Below are positions 23,761 to 36,882 of a stretch of DNA of 64,000 nucleotides, one piece after another. The stretch covers positions 1 to 64,000 of the forward strand of contig CAJNOJ010000129.1 of NCBI GenBank assembly GCA_905250025.1. Reading direction: 5' to 3'. This DNA is from Adineta ricciae. Its lineage: Eukaryota; Rotifera; Eurotatoria; Adinetida; Adinetidae. Every line of letters starts with the position of its first letter. Within the stretch, counting starts at the first letter, position 1. The notes under the pieces are model-generated. The model was not told where the DNA came from. It was given only the letters and a program-made list of their open reading frames with translations, and searched no databases. A program made the position numbers and the translations under genes.

Positions 23761-24169
23761 TGAATTGAACAAATCGAGAAAAGCTAAACAAAGACTTCTG
23801 TAGATTTGATTTCTTTTTCTACTATTGTTTATTTATTTCAATGATAAAAGCCAAAGAAAGACAAGAAAAATGTCGATTAGAACCCAGCCAACAAATAAGA
23901 AAAAGAAAATGTATTTATTCGGTTTTACAGCGACATCTTTCTGTCAGCCTAGATATGTTTTTTCTCTCTCTCTCTCTCTTTCTGCGTTCACCAATTGGAT
24001 CACAAGCAACTAAGTCAGTCAAATAGAGCGAAAGAGTTGATTGATTGATAGGTAGATAGTGAACGACCATCGGTCAAATTGTTTTTTTTTTTGTTGTTGT
24101 TTCTCCTTTCACAAGAATTTTAATTAGAATTTGTTTCAATTTAGTTACATTTACAGCAACAATGCAGAT
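23761..24169. promoter_or_regulatory. Shared divergent upstream region of CDK20-like and CBP/p300
   Basis: About 410 nt separate the two start codons, which point away from each other. It contains a CT dinucleotide run (23960-23980) and a T run (24082-24092). A bidirectional promoter is likely but no element was identified. Confidence 0.4.
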
Positions 24170-27100
24170 ATGAATACCAATAATATCAATACTCCATTGT
24201 CAAATCGAGTATGTCGCTTTTTTCACGTGAAGAAAACCGCAAAAACGAACGTCATTTTTTTTTGTATAGTCCGACGGTACTGATTCGGGATCGATCATTC
24301 CTTCGATGTATCCATCGACTCCAGCAGCACCCGGAAACAATTATTTATCACACCGAACGTTTATTCCGCCAACCCCGGGATCTGTCAGTTCAGACATTGA
24401 TACATCGAATCTTACATCTATTCAACAAAATGATCCACGAAGAACTATCATTCAACAACTTGCACTTTTACTGCATGCACATAAATGTCTTCAACGCGAA
24501 CGACAAGCACAAGCTTGCAATGGAGATAATCATGGAACAGCGCCGACAACGACATCATTGAATCTTTGCACATTACCACATTGTGCGACAATGAGGACAG
24601 TGCTTCAGCATATGACAAAATGTGCTGATTTCAAAAATTGTACATGTAAGTTATATGAACTATGAAGTTGCCTTTAAGTATGATGAATATCCACCTTTTT
24701 TCTACATAGTTAATCATTGTGTTCAATCACGTCATATAATACTCCATTGGAAAAATTGTACTACCCCAAATTGTTCCATATGTGGAACATTAAAAAAGCC
24801 ATCAGCACTTCGTCCACAGAACTCTATTCGTAAGTTCGAATGTTTTTTATTTCTCGTTTGAACAACATGCAACTGACTCTTTCGTTTAGCCAAAGAATGG
24901 CAACAACAATTACACACCGATCAACGAAATCATTTAGTAAAAAAGATTGTTGCAGCACTATTAAATACTGTGCAACAAGACGGCCGTTCTCTTCCACCTG
25001 ATCGCCTATCAGCAGTTACATCCTATGCTCAACAAACGGAAGCAGAAACTTTCAATACAGCTATCAGTCATGAAGACTATTTCCATCGTCTGGCTGAACG
25101 TATTTATAAAATACAAAAAGATTATGAAGAAAAACATATGTCGAAGAAACAGCAAATCTTAACGACAACATTGACATCCATAGATAAATCAGCTGGTGAA
25201 CAAGGTCCACCAAATCGTATTGCGCCACAATCAGATTTTCCACCCTCATTTTTATCATCTTCCACAGCAACGCCACAAATCAAGTCAGAAAATCATACTC
25301 CGAATCCCACGCAATCAGTCTCCTTTGATACACATCGCATTTCGACTGATAGTCTCAATCGTATGACTCTAAATAACAATACTTCAAATACAACTACCCA
25401 TTCAGATACCAATGGCACACATGCTGATGTAAAACCAATTAAAGCAGAACAGATATCACCCAATCACGATACCAAAATTCAAGTAAGTCATTGAAAGACA
25501 CGAAGTTTCGCGAAAAAAGAACAGTCAACTGAAACTCAGCCTTGAACGCTGCGCACCTAATGACCTTTGTTGAACGCACAGGGATGTTGAGAATCTCTGC
25601 AGTTTTCGGTCGATTAAATCATATAAATTCTGTCTGTGTTCTAGGCTAACACTACTACGATGACAACGATTATTAAAAAAGAAGAAACTATTAGTACGAG
25701 TGAAACATCGGTCAATGGTAATAATATTACAACAACGACTGTTGAATTGATAAAAAGTGAAAAAACTGATATTGAAACAACTCAACCGAATCGTCCACCG
25801 CCGATTGATGCTGCAAGTAAACTATTGCAGAAACATCCAGCCGTATTTTCTCCAGAGGATATACGAGAGAAAATGACACCTGTACTTCGGCAGTTATACG
25901 ATCAAGAAGAAGGTATTTGGTTTCGTCAACCAGTTACAGAAGCGATTGCGCCTGGATATTTTGATATAATTAAATATCCAATGGATTTCTCAACAATATT
26001 CACTAAATTAGATGAACAGAAATATACGACACCGTTTCAATTTTGCGAAGACATTTGGCTTGTATTCACGAACACTTGGACATTCAATAAGAGAAGTCAA
26101 AAAGTATATAAAGCCGGTCTTAAGGTAAATGAGAAGCGAATTATGAGAAAATCAACTGTGCATTGTGTATTCTTAGATTTCTGAAATGTTTATGGAACTA
26201 GTTGATCCTATCATGAAAGATTATGGTTATTGCTGTGGACGTCAGTATGTTTTCTTACCATCAGCCATGTTCTGCTATGGAGTCAATGGTATGTGTTGTA
26301 CTATTGCGCGTGATGGTGATTATTTCGTTTATAATAATCCGGATTCATCAAGAAATAATCTATCCGGTGATAAATATACATTTTGCAAGAAATGTTTCGA
26401 TTCTGTTAAGTCAGAATATATCTTAGTTGGCGACGATCCCGCCCAAACCTTAGCTGAATTACCTAAAGCCGAATTTCAACAAGCGAAAAATGACCATCAA
26501 GAACAAGAAGCCATGACGGACTGTATTGTTTGTTCACGACGTTTTCATAATATCTGTGTTCTCTATCACGAGCATATCTGGCCGGAAGGTTATGTATGTA
26601 AAACATGTGTAAGTCAGTACAATATTAAACGAAAAGAAAATCGTTATTTGGCACACAAATTAACAATGACTGATTTAGCAAATGCATTAGAAAAACGCGT
26701 TAACGATTTTCTTCGAAAAGATTGTGATCCTGATACAGGCCGTGTTACCATACGAGTATTAGCTGCAAGTGACCGTATATGTGAAGTCAAACCAAGATTA
26801 AAGAAACATTTTGGTACACAAGTACCCGACGGCTATCCTTATAGAACGAAAGCGATATTCGCATTTCAAGAAATCGATGGTGTCGACGTTGTTCTCTTCG
26901 GAATGCACGTTCAAGAATACGATAGTCGATGTCCAGCACCAAACACCAGGTAAGGTTTTCAATTAAGTTCGAGTTACAGAATACACTCATCTATTTCTAC
27001 TTAGACGTGTTTATATCTCCTATTTGGATTCAGTACATTATTTTCGACCGAAACACAAACGAACGGCGCTTTATTTCGAACTCCTCATCGGCTATCTCGA

Positions 27101-29869
27101 ATATGTTAAACAATTAGGATTTGCTTATGCACACATTTGGGCATGTCCACCAAGCGAAGGCGATGATTATATCTTTCATTGCCATCCAGCTGAACAGCGT
27201 GTGCCAAAACCTAAGCGTTTACAAGAGTGGTACAAAACAATGTTGGATATTGCTGTGAATCAACGAGTCGTCGTCGATTACAAAGTTTGTTTTTGATAGC
27301 ATCGAGATGTTTTTTTTAGTGACAACGGAATATTTGCTCTAGGATATTATGAAAGACTGTACTGATAGTGGTGTGAACAAAGCATCGGATCTTCCATATT
27401 TTGAAGGTGATTTTTGGTCTAGTACAATCGAAGATTTGCTGAAAGAACTCGATACCGAAGAAGAAGATCGAAGAAAATTCGAAGAACTTGAAGCAGTCAA
27501 GGCCTCAGATGATGGCTGTTTCGACGATCCAATCGAGCCAGAAGAGCCAACTGAAGTAAAAGGAAAAGCTAAGAAATCAAGAAAGATTATTCTGTTAAAT
27601 TTTGATAGATATCGGATAAACGTAAATCAGGTGGTGCGACAACACATAAGAAGAAGAATTTCAAGAAAACAGCTGGTCAACGGCGAATAGCACGAAAAAA
27701 TATGTCGAATGGCACAGATCTAATCACGAAAATCTATGCAATGATGGAAAAACACAAAGAAGTAATATAAAATCTTTTGTCAACGGTACATTCGCACAAA
27801 CCCATTTCCATTCATTTATTTAGTCGTTCTTTGTTGTTCGTCTACGCAATCCTATGTCCAATCCAGCAACGTTAACCGATACAGATCCATTGATTCAATG
27901 TGATTTAATGGAATCTCGTGATGCTTTTCTTAACTTTTCTCGTGATAAACATTGTGAATTTTCTTCATTACGTCGTGCCAAATATTCAACCATGGCTTCA
28001 CTAATTGAATTGCATTCGTCAACAGCAGATAAAGTTTCGTATACATGCAATTCGTGTCGACAGCTATGTGATATTCGATATCATTGTACCGTATGCGATG
28101 ATTATGATCTATGTAGTAAATGTTACACAACAGTTAAACATGAACATCGCATGGATCGTACAGATGATATGAGTGAAACACCAGCTAATTCAGATACACC
28201 GTTAACAACTCAACAACAGCGACAAGTCATGATGCAACGACAATTGGAAGCCATACGTCATGCAGCACAATGTCGGAATGCAAATTGTATATTCAAAAAT
28301 TGTGCACCATGTCAAAGATTACTTCAGCATGCGAAGGAATGTACGAAGCCATCAAGAAATCAATGTCCATTATGTCATAAACTTATATCCCCTATTTGGT
28401 ATCATGCGAAAACATGTACTGATCAAAACTGTCCGGTATGTTTTCTTGTTCTTCGTCTTTCTATCGAGTCTATTGAGAAAATATCATTTTATTTAGCTGC
28501 CCTATTGCGCGAGCTTTAAAAATAAACTTCAGCGACAACGTGCAGCAACTATGCAAGCAGATCGACGACGTATCAAAGCAATGCATCGGGCTAAAATGGC
28601 GCCAGGTACATTAGGAGTGATAGTTGTATTAAAAAATGTGACACTGATTTTTTTCGCACATCTAGGGCCATCTCCACTCAATACACAAAGTACGGAGCCT
28701 ACACCTACACAGTATCATCATCCAATGGAGTCCGCTTCGCCAAGCTCATCTGGTAAAATGATGCCCTCAGGTGGTAAAGGCGGTAAACCTGCATCGATGA
28801 GTGGATTAGTGCGAGCTAACCTATCTTCTCAGCAAGTTTCTTCACAACACCCAGTTTATTACAACGGTGGCAAAGGCGGCCCAGGAAGTGGTGCGTATCC
28901 CATGATGATGTCTCATCCACAGCAATCTTCACAGCCATGGATGACACAACAACAACAACAACATCGATATGGATCGCATATGGCCAGTGGTGGTAAACCA
29001 ATGGCTTACACTCAACAAAGAATGCCGTATGGTGGAGATCCGTATATGATGCGACAACAAACCCCGCAAGTGCCATCAACATCTTATCCGTATCCATCGA
29101 ATATAGGTAAATAACTGAGCGCTAATGATGATTCTATATAGAATTTTTCTTAAATAATTTAGCTCCACCAGGCTATCCTCATTCTCAGCTAATGGATCCC
29201 AATGCAATCGCAGCAGCTCGTGCTGGTAAACCTATGTTACCTCAGCAAGTGCCACAGCCACAACAGCAACAAGTACCAACGCGATATCCATTGAACTCCT
29301 ATTATAGCCATCCATCATCAATGTCTTACCAACAACAACAACAGCAGCAGCAGCCGCCGCAAATGCAACAACAACCGCCCCATCGATCACTTTCCCAAGG
29401 CCCAACTCCTACCTATTCGATGCCATCTACTCCAGCGCCGTCAAACGGTGCTAGTTGTAAACCAATTCTTCTCGATTCGCTCGAATCGAAACCTGACGAT
29501 CTCTTAGACGATCCATCGAAACAACAACCACAACAGTCACAGCAACAGCAACAAATGTTCCATTCACTTATTCAATCTCGTTCACGTTCACAGACTCCTT
29601 CTTACTATCCGAATATGTCACCAGCTAATGCTTCTTATTATTCTCCTCAACGTCCAATGACACCCACAGGAGATTATAGTATGGTCCAAGCACGTGGTAT
29701 TCGACCGCCACCTCCTGCTGCCTATGGAACTTTACCAGTTCAGCAGCGTATTCGAACTCCACTTGCTCCGCCTATGTCATCTGTAACGAGTGATCCATCA
29801 ATGGGTATGACACCAAATTCTATGGGACTTCAGTCCACTCCACCTCCACCTTCTGTAACGCCTCGTTAA
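24170..29869 (+). CDS. CREBBP/EP300: CREB-binding protein / p300 histone acetyltransferase
   Basis: More than ten exons encode roughly 1,650 residues. Domains in order: TAZ1 ([15 protein letters not shown] ... [19 protein letters not shown], completed in the next exon), KIX ([19 protein letters not shown]), bromodomain (25840-26200, [14 protein letters not shown]), a RING/PHD-like Cys segment, the acetyltransferase core ([42 protein letters not shown]), ZZ finger ([23 protein letters not shown]), TAZ2 ([12 protein letters not shown] ... CPLCHKLI), and a Gln/Pro-rich tail. The core is nearly identical to human CBP/p300. It acetylates H3K27 and other targets as a coactivator. It is shorter than the ~2,400 residues of vertebrates: the nuclear-receptor region is absent and I could not see the NCBD. 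The start at 24170 ([12 protein letters not shown]) is the first consistent ATG. Confidence 0.96.
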
Positions 29870-30777
29870 AATCAGAATTATTTTCTTTCTCGATCTCTAT
29901 TTATTATCTTCGTACGTGTGTCTCTTGCGCTCTATTTTTTGGCCGACTGATTTTATTCTTCTCTTAAATTATCGGCAAGGGTCTCATGTGTTTTTTCTCA
30001 TTTCATTTTCTCTCTTTTTATACACATTCATATATCTCTCATACATATATGAAACAAATAACTCAATTCATTTGGTTTCATTTTCTTTCGAGTGTGTTCA
30101 TGTACATAAAGTTGAATCTTTTGTTTTTTTTTCTTTTCTTGCTTCTTTATGAAAAATATGCGCCTCGTTCAGCTATGGTAGTTTTGTCAATTGTTTCTTT
30201 TTTACATCGCTCATGTATATTAATATCTGTTTGCTGTGGAACAAAATAAAAACAAAGGCATCTTCGTTTCTCTCTCTCTGAATATTTTTCATAACAGATT
30301 TTGTTGATGTTGTTGTTGTTATTCGCTTTGTGCATTAAGTTTATTTCTCTCTCATTCGTTGTTGTTGTACTCTGTTGAATCCTCATTTCTTTATCTCTTC
30401 TTGATTTCCACAAGGAGTATGAATCAATCGATGTGTATGTATCACATGTCTCTTTTTTCCTTCTCTTTAAGATTTGTCTGTCTTTCTTCCAGACAATATA
30501 TGCTTTTCCTCTCGCTTTTTTCTATAAGCCCGAGCGCGCGCTATTGCCGTCAAAAATCTTATTTACTTTCTTTTTTTCTACTTGTACTAATAATAAAGTG
30601 AAATGATCAAATGAAAAGCAGAACGATTTTTTCTTAAATATATGAAATTGTGTATTTGTTATGAATGAACAGCAATCGTAGAGAATTCTGGGACTTAAGG
30701 TATTCGATGATAGCACTGTGTTTTGAAAGAAAATATTAATATCGATCATCAGAATTGTGCTAACATGTATGTTTGTT
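29870..30777. other. Convergent 3' region of CBP/p300 and the PBZ-array gene
   Basis: About 900 nt, very T-rich on the + strand, with AATAAA near 30247 and AATAAAG near 30593 that could end the CBP transcript. No gene recognised. Confidence 0.5.
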
Positions 30778-33700
30778 TTAATTCTCGTCGGAATCGTCCG
30801 CTTTTGCTGCTAAGAAAACGAAAAGTGGAAGATATGCCATTTATAAAGACGATTAGAGACCACTCACTTTTCGAAGTTGTTGTAATTTTATCTAAAACTC
30901 TTTCACCATGAAAATAATCTTTGCGATGTTTACTAGATTTGTTGTTGCATCTACTTTGATGGAAACATGGTATGAGAAAATCTGGGAGATTCGTATGTCG
31001 ATACGCTGCTCGGTGGACAGGATCGTCTAGCTTGTCACAACTTCGACCGTTGTCGCATTTAGGAGCACGATGTGGTTCATGAGTAAGATGAGGTTCTCTT
31101 TCCGAGCAGAGTTCTGAATAACGACATGGGTGCGAATATGTTAAATTATGTTCTGGAACATCGGACGAGTACTGAAGAAGACAGTAGATGCTATCTTTAC
31201 ACGGTTTCAAAGGTGACTTCGGAGTTTTAGCAGAAGCACTCTTTCGTTTGTCTGCCATATGATCATACTCGAGTTTGCTCTTTACCGTCGGTCGATTCGA
31301 ATCATCGTATTCTGTTGTTGAACTGGCACTTGCACTTGTGCTTGCCGTTGATGCGCTCCCGAAACTTTTATCGAATGTTGGGTGCATCGAGGGTTGTCTT
31401 GTAAAATGTATAACTAAATTTTTCATCGGCACTTTATGATTACCAGCACTCACATGAATAAAATTCAATTTAGTCAAATCAAGATCCGATCGACTGAATC
31501 TACAACACATGATACCTCGGCTGTAGAGCGCATTTGGTCCAGCATGTGCAAGAACAACAAAGCCAGTCAAAAGATGAAGCTCTAAGCAATAAGTAAAATA
31601 ATCTGTATTGTTACAACCAGTGTAAAACGTATCTGTTTTCACTGCATATTTCTTTTTGCTCGTGATTATTTCATGTTGAAATGGATGACCAACTGCAAGA
31701 TAAGAAATCGGTTCGTGATATTGATCGTCAATTGCAATAGGTTTTGCGGCAACATAGCATATTAAACAACGTAAATGTGATTGATCCACATCTAGATCAA
31801 TCTTTTCACTTGACAACGTTAACATCATATCACCGTGTAAAGCTTTCCAGTAGATATGAGTTATATTATCTTTTGATGGATGAGCCTCTTCGAAATTATA
31901 TTGTGCGTACGCTTGCGAAATTGTGAGAGGTAAAACATAGTGTTCATCGAGATTGGTAGAAGGTATTGTCATTGTTATACCTCTCAGATAGCTCAATGCT
32001 AAAGAAGGAGTATACTTTTTATACCGCTGTAATATCGTTCTTACAACTGCCTCTTGGTAATCAGCTCGTGCTTTCGAGCTTGGCGTCGCCCCGAATGTTC
32101 CTTTATCAGGCGTTAGTTCAACTTTGTGGTCTGCAATAGTAATGCGATCGCTAAATACGGCCTCAACGGCTCTTCTTGCATCCTCACTAAGATGATCAAA
32201 AAGACTCCTTGGCATATAGATATGATCAATATAGTCTAAAGGAATCAGTTGAGGTAGATGTGCTTCGATCGTTTGATGAGAATCAACTGCAAGCCATCGT
32301 TGAAGTATTTGATCAAGAGTAATATCCATTGATTTCAAGTTGAATTGTGAACTAGTGAGTGCCATCAATTCCAGTGCTGCAGCATGCTCATAGCCTGGCA
32401 CTCCAGCATGTAATTTAGTCGCATGATAATGTTTCACTCGTTCGGCAGTAGAACCCGGATCCTTACCCAACCATGGTCGCATTGTATAGGCTCTACCGCT
32501 AACAAACGACGTAGCTGCTTGCATAGAGAAATTTGCATCACAATGATGCAAAATCTCTCGTTTAAAGATGATAATTATATCACCGTAATAATGACCCATA
32601 TGTGGTCCAAGGATACTGAAAACAAGTTTATCAGTACCTAACGCTTTGTCGGAGGCGTAACCAATACCGGCGGGATCGGAATGAAGTTTGATAGATGCTC
32701 GTGCAATATCAATTGCTTTTGAGCGTAATGCTCTCATGTCATTCGATGGAATTGTACCAGATAATTTATTCTCTTTCTTTCTTACTGTATCCTCAAAGGA
32801 TGATGCGACGAATATTTCCGGATTTGCAGATTTCGATAGAAATCCTTGCTTGCCAAATTCGAGACAAACTAACGCAGTAACATATTTTCTTGCATCTTCT
32901 TCATATGTTTTGATTTTCAAAGCATCAATACGTCTGATTCGACTGTGATGTAAGACGGAATTGGCAACGAACGTTGGATCCTTCAAGTGCTCCATGTATT
33001 CACGACTCATTACATGGCCATGGAGAAGTATAGACTCAAATATAACTAAGTTACATCGATGGATGGGTTGTACCGTACGTATCCAATCAACAATTTCATC
33101 AGGTATTATGCCTGACGGTAAAGGCTTCCAATTCTGTTTGCTAACAAATCGACTAACACATTCTACGTTGTTCCTGTGGTTCTGAACAAAATCTACTTGT
33201 TTATTCGTACCATAGTATCTTACAACGCCAGGCTCATGTATGATATGATGACGAAATTGAAGTCTATGCTCAAGTTTATCCGGCTCCCGGCAGTCGTCAC
33301 GGTATGGACATAACGGTCGAATATCAGGAATATGCGGGTGTGTCAATGTATTAATGTGTTCTTCGTCGGAAACCATACTGCATTTTTCACCGTATGGACA
33401 CACTTGACGTGCAATATGAATTGATCTAGATTGATGTAATTGTGTTTGATCAAGACAGTTTCGTCCAAGTTTGCAAACATGAGCAAAATTCAGACAATGT
33501 TGTTGGATGACTGTTGAAAGACTTCGATTATTTTTTGATTCACAGAGAGCACTATGCATTGGACATTCGAATGGAGTATGTGGACACGGAGGTGGAAATG
33601 GATGCTGAAAATCTTCGAAATGACTCTTGTCATGGAATAAAGCACAGTTGTTTCCGTATGGACAATATGGAGCAAAATGTCGATATTGATCACAATGTTC

Positions 33701-34154
33701 TTTAACTTCCTTCAGATAATCAATACATTTATGACTCTGCGGGCAAAGTGGTAAGTGTCGATACATTTTCAAATGATCTTCTGTTTGTTTCTTGCACCGA
33801 CCTCCATCAGGACAAAAGGATGGATGTTCATATTCGCGACAATGATTCTTGTCGCCGATCTGGTCACATTTACCACCCTTCCGACATTGACTTTGGCTTG
33901 ACGACTTGCTTGCGGTAGTTCCATCATCTTTAGATTTCTATCAATTAAGACGAATTTTGTCAGTAGAAAGCACTTATATTTACTTTCATTGAGAAGAAAA
34001 TACTTTTATGAAAATTTACCTTCGAAGAACTCGCTGATTTCGATGCGAGCAAATTTTCTAGACATGCACGGTGAAATGTAACGCCCGACGCTGTCGTTAC
34101 CTCCTGATCGTCATCTCCATGCAAGGGCTGATTACATGACGAACAAATTGACAT
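30778..34154 (-). CDS. PBZ-like zinc-finger array protein with an unrecognised central domain
   Basis: Starting at ATG 34154, the first exons give a half-LIM-like CSSCNQPL ... HRAC site and a Ser/Lys linker; a single large exon then runs from about 33950, with a short last exon after a 50-60 nt intron near 30840, ending ADDSDEN. About seven CCHH fingers of the form C-x5-C-x5..9-H-x5-H crowd the first 300 residues (for example CPYGNNCALFHDKSHFEDFQH) and four more lie near the C-terminus (for example CDNGRSCDKLDDPVHRAAYRH). The pattern CPYGxxC...H....H is that of the poly(ADP-ribose)-binding PBZ finger of APLF and CHFR. The ~600-residue middle has conserved-looking strands (FVSGRAYTMRPWLG, GDIIIIFKREIL) but matches no family I know. 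The predicted role is binding poly(ADP-ribose) or nucleic acid; catalysis is unproven. Confidence 0.75.
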
Positions 34155-34662
34155 TTTAAACAAATCTAATGTATAAAGAAATCCTTCGTTTCAAACATAT
34201 TCAGATTTCAGAACATAGAGTACCTCAGATCAACAATCGCAAAAGCTGAAGATAAAATATGATTGTCATCAACCGGACGCAATTTCTTCGAAATGTTTTA
34301 AATCCAAACTACTGGGGAGCAAAACTTCATGAGTGTAATAAATTTCTTTTCTTTAGTTTGATAGGAAGAAAAAAAAACTTATCTGGCGTAAATAACTACA
34401 AAAAATTCCAACATAGGTGTCAGTACTGAAGAGAAAAAAACACGGTTTCACATGCTTTCTTTTCGATTAATAACAAGGAAGAACACAAAAAAGCATTTTC
34501 TTCTTTTTAAATTTTTTATGGCTGTTTTTTTCTTCTGTTCTTCTGTAAATATATCTAATCTACTTCTGTATATATTACCAACACTAACGCAGATGAAAAT
34601 ATACACATGCTTTTAGATCATTCACCATGAACTACAAACAATGTACGAACATTGAGACATAC
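34155..34662. other. Intergenic region, Arf-like gene to PBZ-array gene
   Basis: About 500 nt of AT-rich sequence between two same-strand genes; no gene or repeat family seen. Confidence 0.45.
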
Positions 34663-35392
34663 TCATAAGAAATTAAAAATTCTATTCAAGAATTCTTTCA
34701 TATAAGTCATATTTAAAAAAGATTTCAGATGGCTTTGAATCGATTTTGCGTCGTGAATTGTCTCCGTTACTGGTTTTAGTAGATCTTGTCTTTCTACCAT
34801 GGCGTCTATCAGCCATCCCAATCCTTCACGAACACCTTCACCACGAATTGCGCACGTTGGATGTAAATGCCATTTTTTAATCCCATCCAACTTGACTAAA
34901 TTGAGTTTTACCTTTAACTCGTCCAGTGTCATTGCAGTTGGCAGATCTTGTTTATTAGCAAGAATGAGGAAAGGTTTGGTGCGTAATCCCTCTTCATTGG
35001 CGAGCTGATGCAGTTCATTACATGTTTCTTCAATCGTTGTTCGATCACTGGAATCGACTACATAGATTATTCCTGTCATTCGTCGATAATACGCTCGCTG
35101 TAATGCGCGACCTGCTGAACGTCCGCCTTCGTCGAGTAAAATAACTGAGTTATTGTTTATAGGAACAATCTGGATTTCTAAGCCCATCGTGTATAAGGAA
35201 TCATGTTGATTTTCAAGTTTTCTGGGAAAGAAGACTACGGAAGTTTTACCTAAATATAAAAGTAGCGTAAATGAATACTAGACTGCCAGAAATGAGCAGT
35301 TCGTTACCAGCTGAATGCGCTCCCGCTATGAATACCATGAATGATGAACGTTTAGAATCGGGTTCAGTTCGTTTGTTATGTGAAGAAGCCAT
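34663..35392 (-). CDS. Divergent Arf/Arl-type small GTPase
   Basis: Two or three exons from ATG 35392. The P-loop GAHSAGKT is split by an intron after the second Gly codon's first base. Then YTMGLEIQIV takes the place of the switch I PTIGFN, LLDEGGRSAGRAL the place of WDVGGQ, IIYVVDSSDR, NKQD (guanine specificity) and CAIRGEGVREGLGWLIDAM, the Arf-family G5 region. The protein is therefore an Arf-family GTPase but two features are odd: the catalytic Gln after DxGG is Arg, and residue 2 is Ala, so no N-myristoylation. A hydrophilic C-terminal extension of about 35 residues follows the G domain. It may bind GTP but hydrolyse it poorly. The exact subfamily is not clear. Confidence 0.75.
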
Positions 35393-35704
35393 TTCTATGG
35401 ATTAGCTTTGCTCGAATTGCTAGCGACCGACTAGACAGAAGATTTTGCTCGGTTTTTTCCTCTCTCAAATATACCTTTTCTAACGTGACAATGAGTAAGA
35501 AAAGTTATAGTATTCAAACTGTGACATCGTGTCAAATATTTCACAATTCGAATGCAAGTCTTTCGATGACTCAACAAGAAGAACAAATGTAACTATCTCA
35601 TTTTTACAGTAGTTAATAAAATCCAACAAATTTCTTATTATAAAGTTTGGAGCACAAAAAAGAACTAAAATTGACTATATTCGAAATTGAATAAAGTGCT
35701 TTGT
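35393..35704. other. Intergenic region, caspase-like gene to Arf-like gene
   Basis: A 312-nt spacer between two minus-strand genes. Small frames on the + strand here are antisense noise. No element recognised. Confidence 0.4.
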
Positions 35705-36654
35705 TCACCAGTACTTGTATGGGTACTGAATAGCACCGTACCATAAATGTTTTCGATGTGGATATCTGTGGCTTTGTAGATGAGAACGATCATGAGAGCT
35801 ATATGAGGGATCATCAAACTGCGATCGATGATGTGATGCTCTGTGATGATCACGATGCCATTGATGATCAGGTGCCTCTAAAGAATTTTCAGAGATTAAA
35901 TATGAAACTAATTATTTGATCATAACTAACTGATCATTGGATAAAAACTCATGCCATTTGGCCAAATATTCGCATTGAGATAAATAGGTTCATTACAATT
36001 ACTATGGATGTAAGGTAATTGTTCATTGTCTGAACCTCGCTGTACATCGATAGCAACATGTTTCAGTACGGTTTCTATTTCAATATTTGGCATTGCAAGA
36101 CGCGGAAGTAAATGATGCGTATACACACTGTTTCGAAGGTCAGATCTGGCTATAGATGATGCACCTGCTGCACATCCATAAGCAATAATAGTTGATGGTG
36201 GACCTTTCATAGGTGCAAGACCATCTCGTAATTTTGGACGTCGATCGAAAAATGAGTTCTGTCTAACTGCGTCTGAAATGCTGACACGTGTCCGACAGCA
36301 ATCTAGGATGACGATGACAACTCGCGGCCGGTTTTGATGCAACTGTTGGATTACGCTTTGAGCGTCGGTGCAGTAAGGATTGGAAAAATCTATAGGTAAT
36401 AGAAGATTCTTTCCATCAAATTGAGCGCCATGACCAGAATAGTAGAAGACAACGATAGAACCTGGTCGAACCGAGCGTGCGAATTTATAGACTGTTGAGT
36501 CCATTTGCTCCTCGGTGAGATCGATTCCTACCCGGACTTGAAAACCAACCGATCGCAAGGATCTAGCTGTGTCTCTTGCGTCATGAGCACATGGTGTTAG
36601 GTTTCCTTCTTCGTATCTGACATTTCCTATAGCCAGCGCTTGTTTTGGGTTCAT
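35705..36654 (-). CDS. Caspase-like peptidase (C14 family) with intact dyad
   Basis: Two exons (36654-35931 and 35877-35705) give about 299 residues. The p20-type fold is clear: QALAIGNVRYEEG, then ARDTARSLRSVGFQV, IVVFYYSGHGAQFDGKNLLLP with the catalytic His, and VVIVILDCCRTR with the catalytic Cys. It resembles the bacterial/eukaryotic caspase-domain proteins of C14 rather than classical animal caspases: there is no CARD/DED prodomain and no QACxG. After the intron comes a His-rich tail with about a dozen His residues, ending YKYW. The start at 36654 is the first ATG in frame. It faces a paralogue on the + strand about 870 nt away. Cleavage preference cannot be read off. Confidence 0.85.
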
Positions 36655-36882
36655 TGTAATGGCGCGCAAAAACAAAACTTCAAGCGGAAATCTAGAAATA
36701 CTGACGTAATTTTTTACGAAAAGTATGAAACTTTAGAAATGAATTTGTCAAAAAAATAAGTTGTTGTTATTCCTGTAGGGAAAAGAATGCTGTGGTCGAA
36801 ATTAATCATAGCATATGGTTGATGTCGGAAGGTAAAAGCATGACTGTGGAGAAAAATAGATCGATGTTACTCATTTTTTCTT

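Noticed and set aside
27930-28130. Minus-strand open frame inside CBP.
   Set aside because: It is the antisense of the ZZ-finger exon and has no motif of its own.
31744-33705. Several + strand frames over the PBZ-array gene.
   Set aside because: They are shadows of one long minus-strand coding exon with clear zinc-finger motifs.
30778-34154. Reading the zinc-finger protein as a PARP enzyme.
   Set aside because: No clear H-Y-E or R-S-E ADP-ribosyltransferase motif set could be seen in the central region.
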